Assembly (NCBI RefSeq): GCF_014839805.1
Contig: NC_051142.1
Location: 2,542,001-2,606,000 of the forward strand
DNA from: Manduca sexta
Taxonomy: Eukaryota > Arthropoda > Insecta > Lepidoptera > Sphingidae
Direction: 5' to 3'
Length of the DNA stretch: 64,000 bases
Shown: in pieces, positions 1 to 11,000 of the stretch
How the letters are laid out: every line of letters begins with the position of its first letter
How positions within the stretch are numbered: position 1 is the stretch's first letter
Translations under genes and position numbers: made by a program
The notes under the pieces: model-generated
The model's database searches: none
Told to the model about the DNA's origin: nothing
The model's input: only the letters and a program-made list of their open reading frames with translations

Positions 1-108
1 CCTAGCTTAGTTAATAAATAATAATACATTTCAAGTGTCAAGAGAGACAAGATAGCGTCAATGGTTTAGTAGTTCACATTTATTTTATCACAGTATTGTT
101 AATTCGTT

Positions 109-256
109 TAGTTAGTGATTTTTGAAGTAAAATAATTAATAATCATGGATATTTCTGCCTTTAAAATTTCGTCATATTAAATTTTAAAGGCCGAAATATC
201 CATGATTATTAATTATTTTTACATTTTTCTTTCAACTGCGAGAACTAATCACTAAC
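109..256. repeat. Foldback (MITE-like) inverted repeat
   Basis: The left arm at 128-169 pairs with the right arm at 179-220, about 42 bases with only a couple of mismatches and a loop of about 9 bases. A second paired block lies outside it: TAGTTAGTGATT on the left (109-120) and its complement near 245-256, with extra bases between the blocks on the right. The two-tier palindrome fits a foldback MITE. No target-site duplication was confirmed and no family was assigned. Confidence 0.6.
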
Positions 257-625
257 TAGACGTGAATTTAAATTCTTTACTTGCCAATACTTGTTTAGTT
301 ACCCAGATTAAAGCCGAAACAAAATGTATGAAAATGGACCTTGAGCTACCACCTTAATAAAAAGTAAGTGTGAAAATATCACTATAATAATGATAACAAA
401 GATAATGTAAGTATTGTGTCCTGCGTCAAAAGTGCCGCTTTCAATCAATAATACGTCGTTATTATAAAATAAACATAATAGCGAATGCTCATTTATATTC
501 ATCTCTATGAATGTTGATGATAGAAGAATCATTAAAAAAACATATAAAGAAAGAAAGGTTTTTGTTATTGGGACAAACAAATACAAGTTTAAATATTGAA
601 ATATATTCCAAATTTTATTATAATA

Positions 626-870
626 CTAGCTGACCCGACAGACGTTGTCCCGTCTAACTATGAATTTGCAGCGCGCCTCTGTCAATAGCTGAAATTAACT
701 TTTCTTAAATTTTCTGACGTTCTGCTCAATTTCCTTAATTTTTTCTCTCATAAGATCCTTCTCCTGACAATAACAAACACAACAACAAAAAAATTGTTAC
801 ATCGGTCCACCCGTTCACGCGTGATGGCGTAACCAAGGGAAATAGGGATTCATTTTTATATATATAGAGA
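626..870 (-). mobile_element. Non-autonomous Helitron-like element, copy 1
   Basis: Read on the minus strand, the element begins TCTCTATATATATAAAAATG and ends in CTAG. The CTAG is preceded by a short hairpin (GAC-GG-GACA / TGTC-GG-GTC, loop ACGTC). The flanking bases on that strand are A before and T after, the insertion site expected of a Helitron. No coding capacity was seen. It is related, in opposite orientation, to the copy at 43770-44052, sharing both ends and internal blocks such as the one around CACGCGTGA. The family label is inferred from end structure. Confidence 0.65.
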
Positions 871-1562
871 TTCTGCCAAAAATGGGAACTCTCATCCAAC
901 TTCTTACTGCGGTACAGGCGGCGACGAGTGACATTTTTCAAAAGGGATCCCTACACAATATGTAGGTACTACTAATGTATAACTGCAGTTTGGAAATCGT
1001 TCCAATTATAATTATATTTTATATAAGTTACGAAAGGAAAGCTGACCACTGACATATACACAATAATAAATACATAGAGTTACGCCAATACATTTTCAGA
1101 GCTAGGTAAAGGTTGATCACACTTATATTTCGTTAGTGATACAAATAGAAATAACTAAAAGGTATGAATGGTTTAGATAGTTTTTGCACGGCATTGTAAC
1201 CATCGAAATAGACTCTTTAATAATTATGCCCAAAAAGGTAAGTAGAGGCGCAACTGTTGTATCCGTCCCATAATGTAATAGGGTGCGAACCTATCGCCAT
1301 ATCGGGCACAAATTCCACCGGGATGATACTAAGTACAAATCGCAATATGACCTCAGCAGTGCAGTCATTGTAGTGTGTGGACTTAGTATACAAGTTATGT
1401 AATGCATAGTATTAAGTTAGTATAATGAGAGCAGTCTAATAAAGAGCCTAAAACCAACAACACATCTCAACATATATATTAATCTTTCCATTACATCATT
1501 CCGTAATGCAACTACGCCACCAATGCAGGCAATATTTTATGAAACATTTGTTGCAATTCCAG

Positions 1563-4500
1563 GCCACGTGGACGAAGGCGATGAGGTGATAGTGATTGAG
1601 CCGTTCTTCGACTGCTACGACTACATGATCAAATCCGCCGGCGGTATCCCCAAATTCATTGCTTTACAACCGGTAATCGTTTAGTTATATTGGTATAATA
1701 AAATTACTGGCTCACTATGACAAGGTCCTATGTTAATTTTTACTTATGATGGAAAAATTAAATTTAAAATTTTCATGTTGGAAAATATTAAAAATAGTTC
1801 ATGGTTCCTCTATCATTCGGGATTATTATTTTTTTTTAAATGAGAATGATTAGAAGCATGTGTGATACATATTATGTATCATTCAATTTGTGCAAAAAAA
1901 TATAACATAGAACCTTGTAATAGTGAGCAAGCGAAATGTGTGAGCGAAATAAATCAAGTTGTAGGGCTGTAAATAAAAAAAAAAAGGTTTCATTAATTGT
2001 TAAAGTGCTATTATCCTTTACAGGTACTCGTAAGTTAGAAAGAGAATTAGCTGTTACAGTCCCATCTCCTTAATTTTTTTACCATTAACATCAAAATATC
2101 TGAAAAAGCAAACCCTTTGAACACTTATGATGTCATCAACATCAACCCCATGAAATCCACTGATGAACATAAGCTAGCAACATTTCCAGATGGACCTGTC
2201 AAAAGCTGCTTCCATCCAGCGTGTTCCTAGACTTTTCAGAAGTCGCTTGTCCACTGTCACGTCATACCATAAATAAAATGAGAGAAAGAGAGAAAGAAAA
2301 TGTGTGCTCGCACCTATCTCTCTTGCCCCTACATATACGAAACGTAACTCTCTCTTCCTATCTTCACTCACTTATATGTTCCTCTCAACTTCCGTTCGCC
2401 TCGCCCGATCACATTTTTCGTAACGCTCTCGTCACGCATTCACCAGCTTACTCCCCAAGTAAAGCGTGCGTAAAGAAGTTTTCAAAAATAAACAAAATTT
2501 TTCAACAGAAAGCCAACGGCGACAACGTGACGTCAGCGGACTGGGTGCTAGACGAGAAAGAACTGGCCTCATTGTTCAACAGCAAGACGAAGATGATCAT
2601 ATTGAACACTCCTCACAACCCGCTCGGGAAGGCTTTCACTCAGAAAGAACTTGAATTGATCGCCGATCTGTGCAAGAAACACAATGTTCTATGTCTTTCT
2701 GATGAAGTGTATGAGTGGATGGTGTACGAGCCCGTCAAGCATATTAGGATCGGTGAGTGTTCATTACTGGTTCCTCTACTTTTTTATTCTAGTAGTGTAA
2801 ATTATTATTGTGAAGAATGATAGTTAAAACTATAACAAAGATAAACTCACTTTACGCTACAATAAATATAAATCAAGTAATAAAAAAGAATCGGCAAAGT
2901 AGTGCAAAGTTAAATAATTAGAGAGATTGGAAGAAATGATGGACTGCAAAGTCAAAACTATCCGATATATTTTTCTATAGCCAATATCAGATTTTAAATT
3001 CCTAGCATGGAATCTATTTTTATAGCTTGAAATATGTTATTTACAATTGTACAGTGCAGTCAAGTATAAAATATATCCATAATTATAAGCAGTAAATTTC
3101 ACGACTTCCACCCAGCTACCTTCCCCGGCATGTGGGAGCGTACAATAACGATTGGCTCGGCGGGCAAGACGTTCTCGGTGACGGGCTGGAAGACTGGCTG
3201 GGCGTATGCGCATGCGCCGCTCATGCGCAATCTACAAGTCGTCCACCAGAACTGCGTGTACACGTGCTGTACCCCCGTGCAGGTTGGTATATTCGTACTA
3301 AAACTTATGTAGGCTAGGCAGAATTGCAGTGCTTATAGTGCAGATTTTTTGACATCATTAAATGATATTAATGCAAGAGAAACTGGTATTAAATGCATTA
3401 ATTCATTCACTCATAACATTCTTGAACACGATAGACGGAGAAGTGGTGCAGTCTTTTTCATCATCATCGACATTACTTTTTTATATTATTACCTCATTCC
3501 TTGATGCTAAAAATCTTGTAGCAGATTAAGTTTTATATTTTCGAAGCTTGAACTCGGTTGTACCTTCAATTTACAATTTAGTTGTAACGAGGACCTACAA
3601 TTTATCATGCCTATCAAATTTATAAGTGTTTCCATAAAATGTTTACACCCATTTTCACATATTTCTGTTGAAGTTACATTTGCAAATTCTACATATTATT
3701 ATCACATTTCTCCAGGAAGCGGTGGCCCGGTCATTCGAGTATGAGTTGGCGCGCATCAATTCACCAGATTGCTACTTCTACTCGCTGGCGCGCGAGCTAC
3801 TGCCCAAGAGGGACTTCTTAGTAAAGACCCTGAGGGAGAACGGGTTCAAACCCACGCTACCAGAAGCTGGATACTTCATCATTGCTGACTGGACTAACCT
3901 TAGTAAGTTTTAGAACAGTAGCCAGGCAGGATTTATTTGATCTCGATATTGAATCCAGGAATGTATGCCATTACCACAATGCAACTACTATATTTTAAAT
4001 GAATTATAATATAAATAAATTCACAAAGAATACACACATGATTTTAGAAAAGTTAGAGGTGTGTGCCCTTGGGATTTAAACCTGCAGGCATTCGTCTTGG
4101 CAGTCCGTTCCACACCCAACTAGGCTATTGCCGTTTGGTAGCTTCAAATGGTAGCTCTAACTTAATACAATATTTTCAGCAAACAAAATCGATCTATCAG
4201 CGGAGCCTGACAAGTACAAAGACTACAAGTTCACGAAGAAGTTGGCCAAGGAGGCGGGCCTGCTGGCCATCCCACCCACGGCGTTCTACTCAGAGGAGCA
4301 CAAATACCTCGGCGAGAACTTTGCTCGGTTCTGTTTTATAAAGGTACAAAATGTTTTCTTATAGCTATGTTCGTGTAGGTGTTCATATTTGGAGCGTTGA
4401 GTGAATACAAATTTTAAAAATACATATAATTTTTTTTTAAATACGCAGCTGGATCTGTTATGAATGTTGAATTCCAGTTATTATGGTGTTTCTAGCGAAT

Positions 4501-4733
4501 TACTGCTTCTGTATTTAACATCGCAAAAATGAAATATAGTATTGGGCAGTACAAAAATGGGGTGTTATGTTGGTAATACGCACTTTATCTACACAAATTT
4601 TTTGAGTCGTTATTTTTTTATATGAAAACTATATAAAAGCTTGTTTTTCATATTGAAAATTATATTACAGAAAGACGAAAACCTAGTGCTCGCTGAAAAA
4701 CTTCTCAAGGAATGGAACGCGAAGAAGAAGTAA
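1563..4733 (+). CDS. Kyat: Kynurenine/glutamine aminotransferase (KYAT3-like), 5' partial, six exons
   Basis: Exons: 1563-1672, 2509-2752, 3116-3282, 3716-3902, 4180-4343, 4671-4733 (stop TAA). All junctions are GT-AG and the phases close, giving the C-terminal 310 residues. The family (PLP fold type I) transaminates kynurenine to kynurenic acid or uses glutamine and other amino acids with 2-oxo acids. Visible landmarks are [20 protein letters not shown], the NTPHNPLGK loop, SDEVYEW with the PLP-pyridine Asp, the Schiff-base Lys in [20 protein letters not shown], and the substrate-carboxylate Arg in RFCFIK. Roughly the first quarter to third of a typical protein is missing because it lies left of the window. 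Whether it is closer to KYAT1 or KYAT3 cannot be settled by eye; the sequence reads most like KYAT3 and fly Kyat. It faces the CIMIP2 gene tail to tail, 330 bases between stop codons. Confidence 0.93.
4013..4133 (-). mobile_element. SINE fragment (Metulj-like head) in an aminotransferase intron
   Basis: On the minus strand this matches the head of the SINE at 31505-31837: the GATAGCCTAGTTGGGTGTGG-like start, the B-box-like GCAGGTTTAAATCC, and ATCATGTGTGTATTCTTTG. The 3' half of the element is absent. It ends 46 bases before the acceptor-side boundary of the exon at 4180, so it lies close to that exon's branch-point zone. Confidence 0.7.
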
Positions 4734-4922
4734 AAAGAAATTCTCAAAATAGTAAATGAATACTTAAATGTGATATACTGCTTGTTATTTTTTACACTTT
4801 ATATTATACTCCTGTATATATCGGAACATTTGTAAAATGTTTCATCTGTGAAGTAATTTTTTCAAAAGACATTGGATGTAAAGTCTTGATTAACTCATTG
4901 TTTTATTTTGATACTTTTATGT

Positions 4923-4928
4923 TTTATT
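4923..4928 (-). terminator. Poly(A) signal of the CIMIP2 gene
   Basis: AATAAA on the minus strand lies 135 bases beyond the CIMIP2 stop codon; a second copy is at 4902-4907. Because it lies past the aminotransferase poly(A) signal at 4942, the two convergent 3' ends probably overlap by a few tens of bases. Confidence 0.55.
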
Positions 4929-4941
4929 CTCTGTTGTCAAA

Positions 4942-4947
4942 AATAAA
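4942..4947 (+). terminator. Poly(A) signal of the aminotransferase gene
   Basis: AATAAA lies about 210 bases after the stop codon and is followed by a GT-rich stretch (TGATGTGTGTTT). It is the most likely 3' end signal for the rightward gene. Confidence 0.65.
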
Positions 4948-5062
4948 CTATTGTTATTTGATGTGTGTTTAATTTGTAGAACAATTTTGTAAATCGAAAT
5001 CACGTCACTGAAATGTTTATCACGTCTATTGTAACCTTGTGGGTAGTTGGAAATCTGCGCAT

Positions 5063-8000
5063 TCACGAAGTGAAGTCTCCACGCAACCAGCGCTTGGCGT
5101 CTCTAGTGTCATTCCCGTAAGTTTTCCCAAACCTGCGTAAAGTACATAAGTTAAAGAAATACAATGTAATTCGAATGAAACGACAGAGTGCAGAAAGTAC
5201 TGGCATTACTTATACCTGTACTTCCTAGCATCAAAATTTTGGCCATTCAATCAGAAAATTTAAAATATTTTGGGTACGTAGACGAGCGCCTCGTACCATG
5301 ACGAAATAATGTTAGATGTTTCACTTCTCAAGTTAGTAAAGTAATAAAAACAAAACCTAGCATTGGGTCGTACCTTAATGATCGGTACAGTCGCAACATG
5401 TTTAGTCTGATATAGGTTATACCTACAAATAAAAAATATATACTATACTCCATATTTTGATATAAATTAAGAGATTGGAGAAAACGGACTATTTATCGAA
5501 CATCCATTGGTAATTTATTACAAACAAAGCTTGTCGAAAACGATTGTAAAACTTTACCACCCCTGTAACAGCCACTTAGCGCTACATTCCAACATACACA
5601 TTTGTTATTGAAAACTATGTTCAAAGGTGTTACAACTAACCTAAACATGCATCCAGGCACGTGTCCCGCGTAGTTGGGCAGCATGCCGACGTGTTTATGG
5701 TAGATCTCCGTCGGGTTGATGGACATCGGCGGGTCCGGTCTGGAAGGGATGGATGTGGATTAGGTTAGGATTAGGGAGAGACGTAGGATAACAATGGGAT
5801 TTTTATATAATATCACCATAACCAATAAAATTAGAGTTTGCAAAAAAGATAAATTTCGGAATTTTACCGATTATAAAAAATAATATACGGGTACGCTCAG
5901 AAACGACATTAGCCGGTGCGAGGCACTTGGCAGAATAAAAAAAAGTCCTTGGTATCAACAATTTCGTATGTAAAATATTCTGATTAACATAGAGGTGACG
6001 TAGAAAATAAAAAAGTTTCTTAGCTGGTCAGACCCTAGCCAGTTGACGCGTTAGGCTGCCATTATACTGTATGTGTTTTACTTCAGCTATTATCTCTACC
6101 TACAAAAGGCAAGAAAGCTTCAACTTCAGATGAATTCTTAGCCAATATTATCAACACAATAGAGCCCATGCATGCTGTAAAAAAACCATACAACTAAAAA
6201 TAAAAAACCTATGCATAACACCAACTTTATTGTTAAACATACAAGAACAACATTTAGCTACTGAACAAACGATGTAACAATAAATCGTTGTGCATTGTAC
6301 ATAATATCAAACCGTTGCGCACCTAGCACGCTGCGAGACGGACGGTCGCAGGTTTGATCCCCGCAAACAGGAATAACTACTTGCTCTACAATATTTTCAT
6401 TTAAGTCTTTGTGTTACAAAGCGGAGTTAATTAATAATTCCTGAATCAGGTCTATATTTTGTAGTTTTTTTTTTTTTTTATATGAAGAGCAACGAAATGA
6501 GCAATCCTGCCCATTAGCAGTACCACCAAAAGCTGATCTAATTTAACAGTTATTTTCTCTTAAATCTATAGCATTTTGACCATATATGGTCCTTCTAGCA
6601 CATAGCCAATCTTAGCGTAGTAATTCCTAGTGCCCACTCCAGATATAACGGCTATCTTGTCCGAGCCATGTTCTTCTTTAGCTATCCTCTCGGCTTCTTC
6701 CATGAGAAGCATTCCAAATCCTTGGTGTTGAAACTTTGTTGGGTCTCGAGCATTCACCTAAAAATATTAAATTAGCAACTTAGTTAATTTAAACCACATT
6801 ACAAATAAAATTAATCTTATAAAATGTTAATTATATTTCGTTTTGGTTCTAGCATAGCTAACAATACTAAATTTGTTTTAGCTGGCATAAATCTTCTAAC
6901 TGTTTAGACAAGTAATTGAGAAGCAATGTTTCTTATAACTTGACATTACATTTGGATTATATTGTACAGAACATAAATGGCAAAGGAACTATTTGGATAT
7001 ACCATATAATAAACAGGAAACTGAGTCTAAAACTGTGATTATTTCACAATTACAATACCATAAAAGCTAAAAAAAACTGTATTTTTTAACTTACCGGCAC
7101 AACAGAACCATACACATGCAGTTCTCTCACAATACTGCACTGTTTGAAGTTAGCATTGGGCCCTGGCTTCAACTCAGGTCTGTAGGTGTCTGACGCACAC
7201 TTCCTAAGCCTCAGTAAACCCACCAAAATGTCTTGATCTGGATCTTCATAAGCTAGGAATGTCTCCCACCCCCCATTAGCAACGTAATCACGTCTTATAA
7301 GCTCCACCTAAAGCAATAGACAATAAGTTTTATATTTATTGCACTTGCAACTTCACAATGTTTTATTAATACCAGTTATGTTAGCAAAATGTAGGACAAA
7401 ATATGCTGATGTTCTCCTTGCCTATGGCGTAGAATGCTGACTTGGAGGATCTATCCCAACCGTAACATAAAATCTCACTGCAACTCATCATTCCTCATGT
7501 CCAACATATTACAATCATAGAAAAATATTTTTGTAATAGCATAGGAATCCTTACTTCATATGGCCTGACGCGGTTGTGTATTTCCTGAATACCAACTTCC
7601 CTGGTCCTGACATCCCTGCAGTCAGTGCCCAGATCTGCCATACGAGCCAAAGCCAGTTCTCTCAAGTTGCCATGCTCAACACCAGAAGATACCAATGGCA
7701 TTGGAATGTCCCGCTGCACCCTGCAATTTTAAATTGCTATTTAATTTATTCATCTCTTACATTTATGCAATTTAATACATTTATGCAATTACAAAACTTA
7801 CAATATATTGTAACTGAACATAATAAAAATTTTGCTTACAAGAACCATATACAGTTTAATAAAAATAAAATAACAAACAATATGCAAATCATAAAGTTAT
7901 ACAATCATAGCGAAGAATTGAAATGAAATGATTTATTTGAATCTGTAAAATGTTATACATTATTTAGATTCCATCAATATTAACTCTACCACCAGTTCGG

Positions 8001-11000
8001 AAAGCAGTTTTCACCAGAGAAGAACGGGCAAGAAACTCTGGTGTTGCTCTTTTCAATCAGTTTAGGGTAAAGACTACAGTACATGATAAAGTGAAAAGAG
8101 AAAAAAAAAGTTTAGAGCAGTTCATTTATAGGCTCGTGAAATAAGGAATAAATTTATTTATATTTTTATATGACTGCACAACCCTCTCAGGAATTATGAA
8201 ATTTCTCTATTATCCTTATAATTATTTCCTCCCAGCTTCCTTTCCTCCCAATTGAAAGTATAAATCTTTTTGCGTACCTTATTTTTACGATAAACACATT
8301 AATATCAGTTTACATTTACCTGTAAACCCTTGTCCATGGAGGAACCAAGGCCAGAATCTTAGCAATGAGGTCAACCAGCGTGGAAGGTGGGTAACTTCTG
8401 TACCTGCCAGTCTTCCACAGCTCATACAAACCGGTGCCTCGTATAACCAATGTGGGGTATATCTTGAGACCATCAGCTCTGAATGCTGGGTTCTCAAAGA
8501 ACTCGATAAATTGTTCAACATCTCGCTCAAAGTCTACATTTGGCAGGTCTGGCATCATGTGGGCTACAATCTGAAAATGTGTTATAACTGAATATAATTT
8601 ATGATTTTATGGGAATCATATCTAGCAGGCGAATGAGATCTGAGCTAATAGAACATAATTTCATAAAATTTTATAATAATGGACATTTCTTCAAAAATGA
8701 CATTTTCCATTTATTATAGAATAATTTCGTTCTGCATTTATGAATACAAATACTAATGATAAATAATATCCTACCTTGTATCCCGCATCTTTAGCCAAGT
8801 TGAAGTTCTCACACACCGCTTTGACAGTGTGCCCCCTGTTTGTGTCTCTGGCAATATCTTCATACACAGACTGTACTCCGATTTCCAACCTACAAGTTAA
8901 TCATAGTATGTAACTTGCCCCAAATAATATTCTAAACATTACTTTTTAGACAGCATAAAAAAAATATCATATTTATAAAACATTATTTTTCTTAAAAAAA
9001 TACAATTCAACATACTGCTATGCTGCCATGCTAAGCGCAAAAGCAGCCTGGGAGACCTTTTTTAAGATAATCCAAGTTTTGTAAATATAGTTTTATAGTT
9101 TTGTATGTAAAACTGAGATAGAGAAACTCCATTAAGGTTTTTTTGAACAAGTATTAAACAAGATACCATTATTTAGGTAAGTTCATTGGATGGGTATTAC
9201 TTTAAGCTATCTGACAACATAAAAATCTAGTTTTTTATTTTTTCTGAGAGACTGCTTTTGAGGTTAACACAGCAGTACGAGTTTCTGTCAATAACTTGAA
9301 ACCTATATGATATTGCCTGTTAATAAGAATTAAAGTCACAAAGCAGATTTATATTTACATACCTAGTGCAACCATAGTTAAGCATGTCACTCATGTGCCT
9401 CTGCAGACAGTAGTCAGGTCTAGTCTCTATTGTGATGCCGATACACTTCGTCTTGGCCTTTTCCGAGTATTTCACTGCCTCAGCTACACATGTTGATGTG
9501 TGACCCGAGAGGGCGTCATGAAGATTCCTAAAAGATAATTAAATACTTATAACTGACACAGTTAAGTTGTAACATTATAAACACACGTTTATAATGTTAC
9601 AACTTACAAAAAATCATAATAATATTGTTTATTATATAGAAGGATTTACCAAATAATATTGATTATTCATTTACAAAGTAATTATATTATTTAAAACTGA
9701 TAATTCCAAGATCAGAAACAACTCTGAGACCCTCAATGGTTGACAGCACTTTACTTGTTGGCAATAGAATCAATTAAAAAATTTATATACAGATGTCACT
9801 TTGTATGTTTTAGTTCATTATTTTAAAACATAATCATTGCCTACCTGATAAAATAGTCCCTATAATCTTCCGGCAAGCTCATGAAAGTGCCTCCCATCAC
9901 AATAAACTCGACCTTATCGACGCTGTGGCCGAGCTGTTTCAACTGTTCCACTCTATGCCGAGTCTGCAGATACGGGTTATATCTCGCACGAATAGCTCTC
10001 ATCGACGTAGGCTCGTAGCCCGTGTAGCTTTGCGTCGAGTATTCGAAATCTGAATCCGGACCACCGGGACAATACACGCATATATTCCCAGTAAAATTAA
10101 TGTGGGGGCAACGATGAGGTTTGCACATCACGGCAACCACTGCTATACCGGACGCGGTACGAATCGGCTTCGCTTTCAGCTTCGGTAAGAGTATTTTCTT
10201 CGCGTCCGCCGGGACTGCTGCTATGATATCAACGAGCCGCGGTGATGTACCAAGCCCGTACTTCGACGATATCCGAGTTTTCATCTTGTTGAGGTTAACA
10301 TCTTTGCCTTGACGATGTGCGATTAATAACTCTTGTATAATTTCCGATATCACTATGACCATCTTCTCCTCTTTGGAGAGGTTTGGTAACGGTTTCTTTT
10401 TAGTCATTTTGGTGTTGTTTCCTTTCAATTTTCACAAAATATTGCACTTAGAATTTTAGGGCGACAATCTGCGCGATTTACGCGTGTTGACATGCTGTCA
10501 AAGGAAATGTCAAACTTCAAAGACAGCTGTCAAATTGATTTTTACAATAAGTACGATGAAACATGGTCTTTTGAGTATGCAAAAATATTTATAAAAAATT
10601 ATATTGAAGTAACGCGATAATTCCCCGTCGCGTCGTAAACAAATATATCAAACTAATATCAATGTTTTGCCTTTATAGTTATCATTTTTATAAAACCGTT
10701 ACTTTAGACTATTTTTCGTTATTATTGTATTATAACTGCAGTGAAAATCGTAAATAAAAAAATATTTTAAGTTTTTTTAATCACTTACTTGACCACATTC
10801 ACTGGTGCCCATTCTGTGCTCTGTCTTCTTCGGTAGTTAGAAGAGAAGTCACAAAGTGCAGAATTAGTGAGTTTCTTGGATGAGTCGCCAAAGCGTTGGA
10901 ACCCGTATGGAACATGACCAGCAAAACCTGCGGAAAACGTTAGTTTTTGCGATAATAACTATCCCTTAGATGTTGTACGCCAAGCTTCCCACGGAATTTA

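Larger units (their letters stand above)
1..1562. other. Non-coding stretch, probably an intron of the aminotransferase gene
   Basis: No coding exon was found here. The first visible aminotransferase exon starts at 1563 in the middle of the protein, so this interval is most likely intronic, with the 5' exons left of the window. It contains a foldback repeat (109-256) and a Helitron-like element (626-870), described separately. The remainder is AT-rich sequence without recognisable signals. Confidence 0.6.

Noticed and set aside
2221..2508. Upstream part of the open frame around aminotransferase exon 2
   Set aside because: It is intron read-through; the acceptor TTTTCAACAG ending at 2508 matches the phase of the preceding exon and the family alignment.
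5493..5640. Leftward frame continuing past CIMIP2 exon 7
   Set aside because: This is read-through into the intron after the donor at 5640; the exon 8 join at 5132 restores the conserved family motif.
10408..10428. Longer Elp3 N-terminus (start at 10428)
   Set aside because: The upstream codon is TTG, not ATG; the ATG at 10407 has a good context and gives the usual length.
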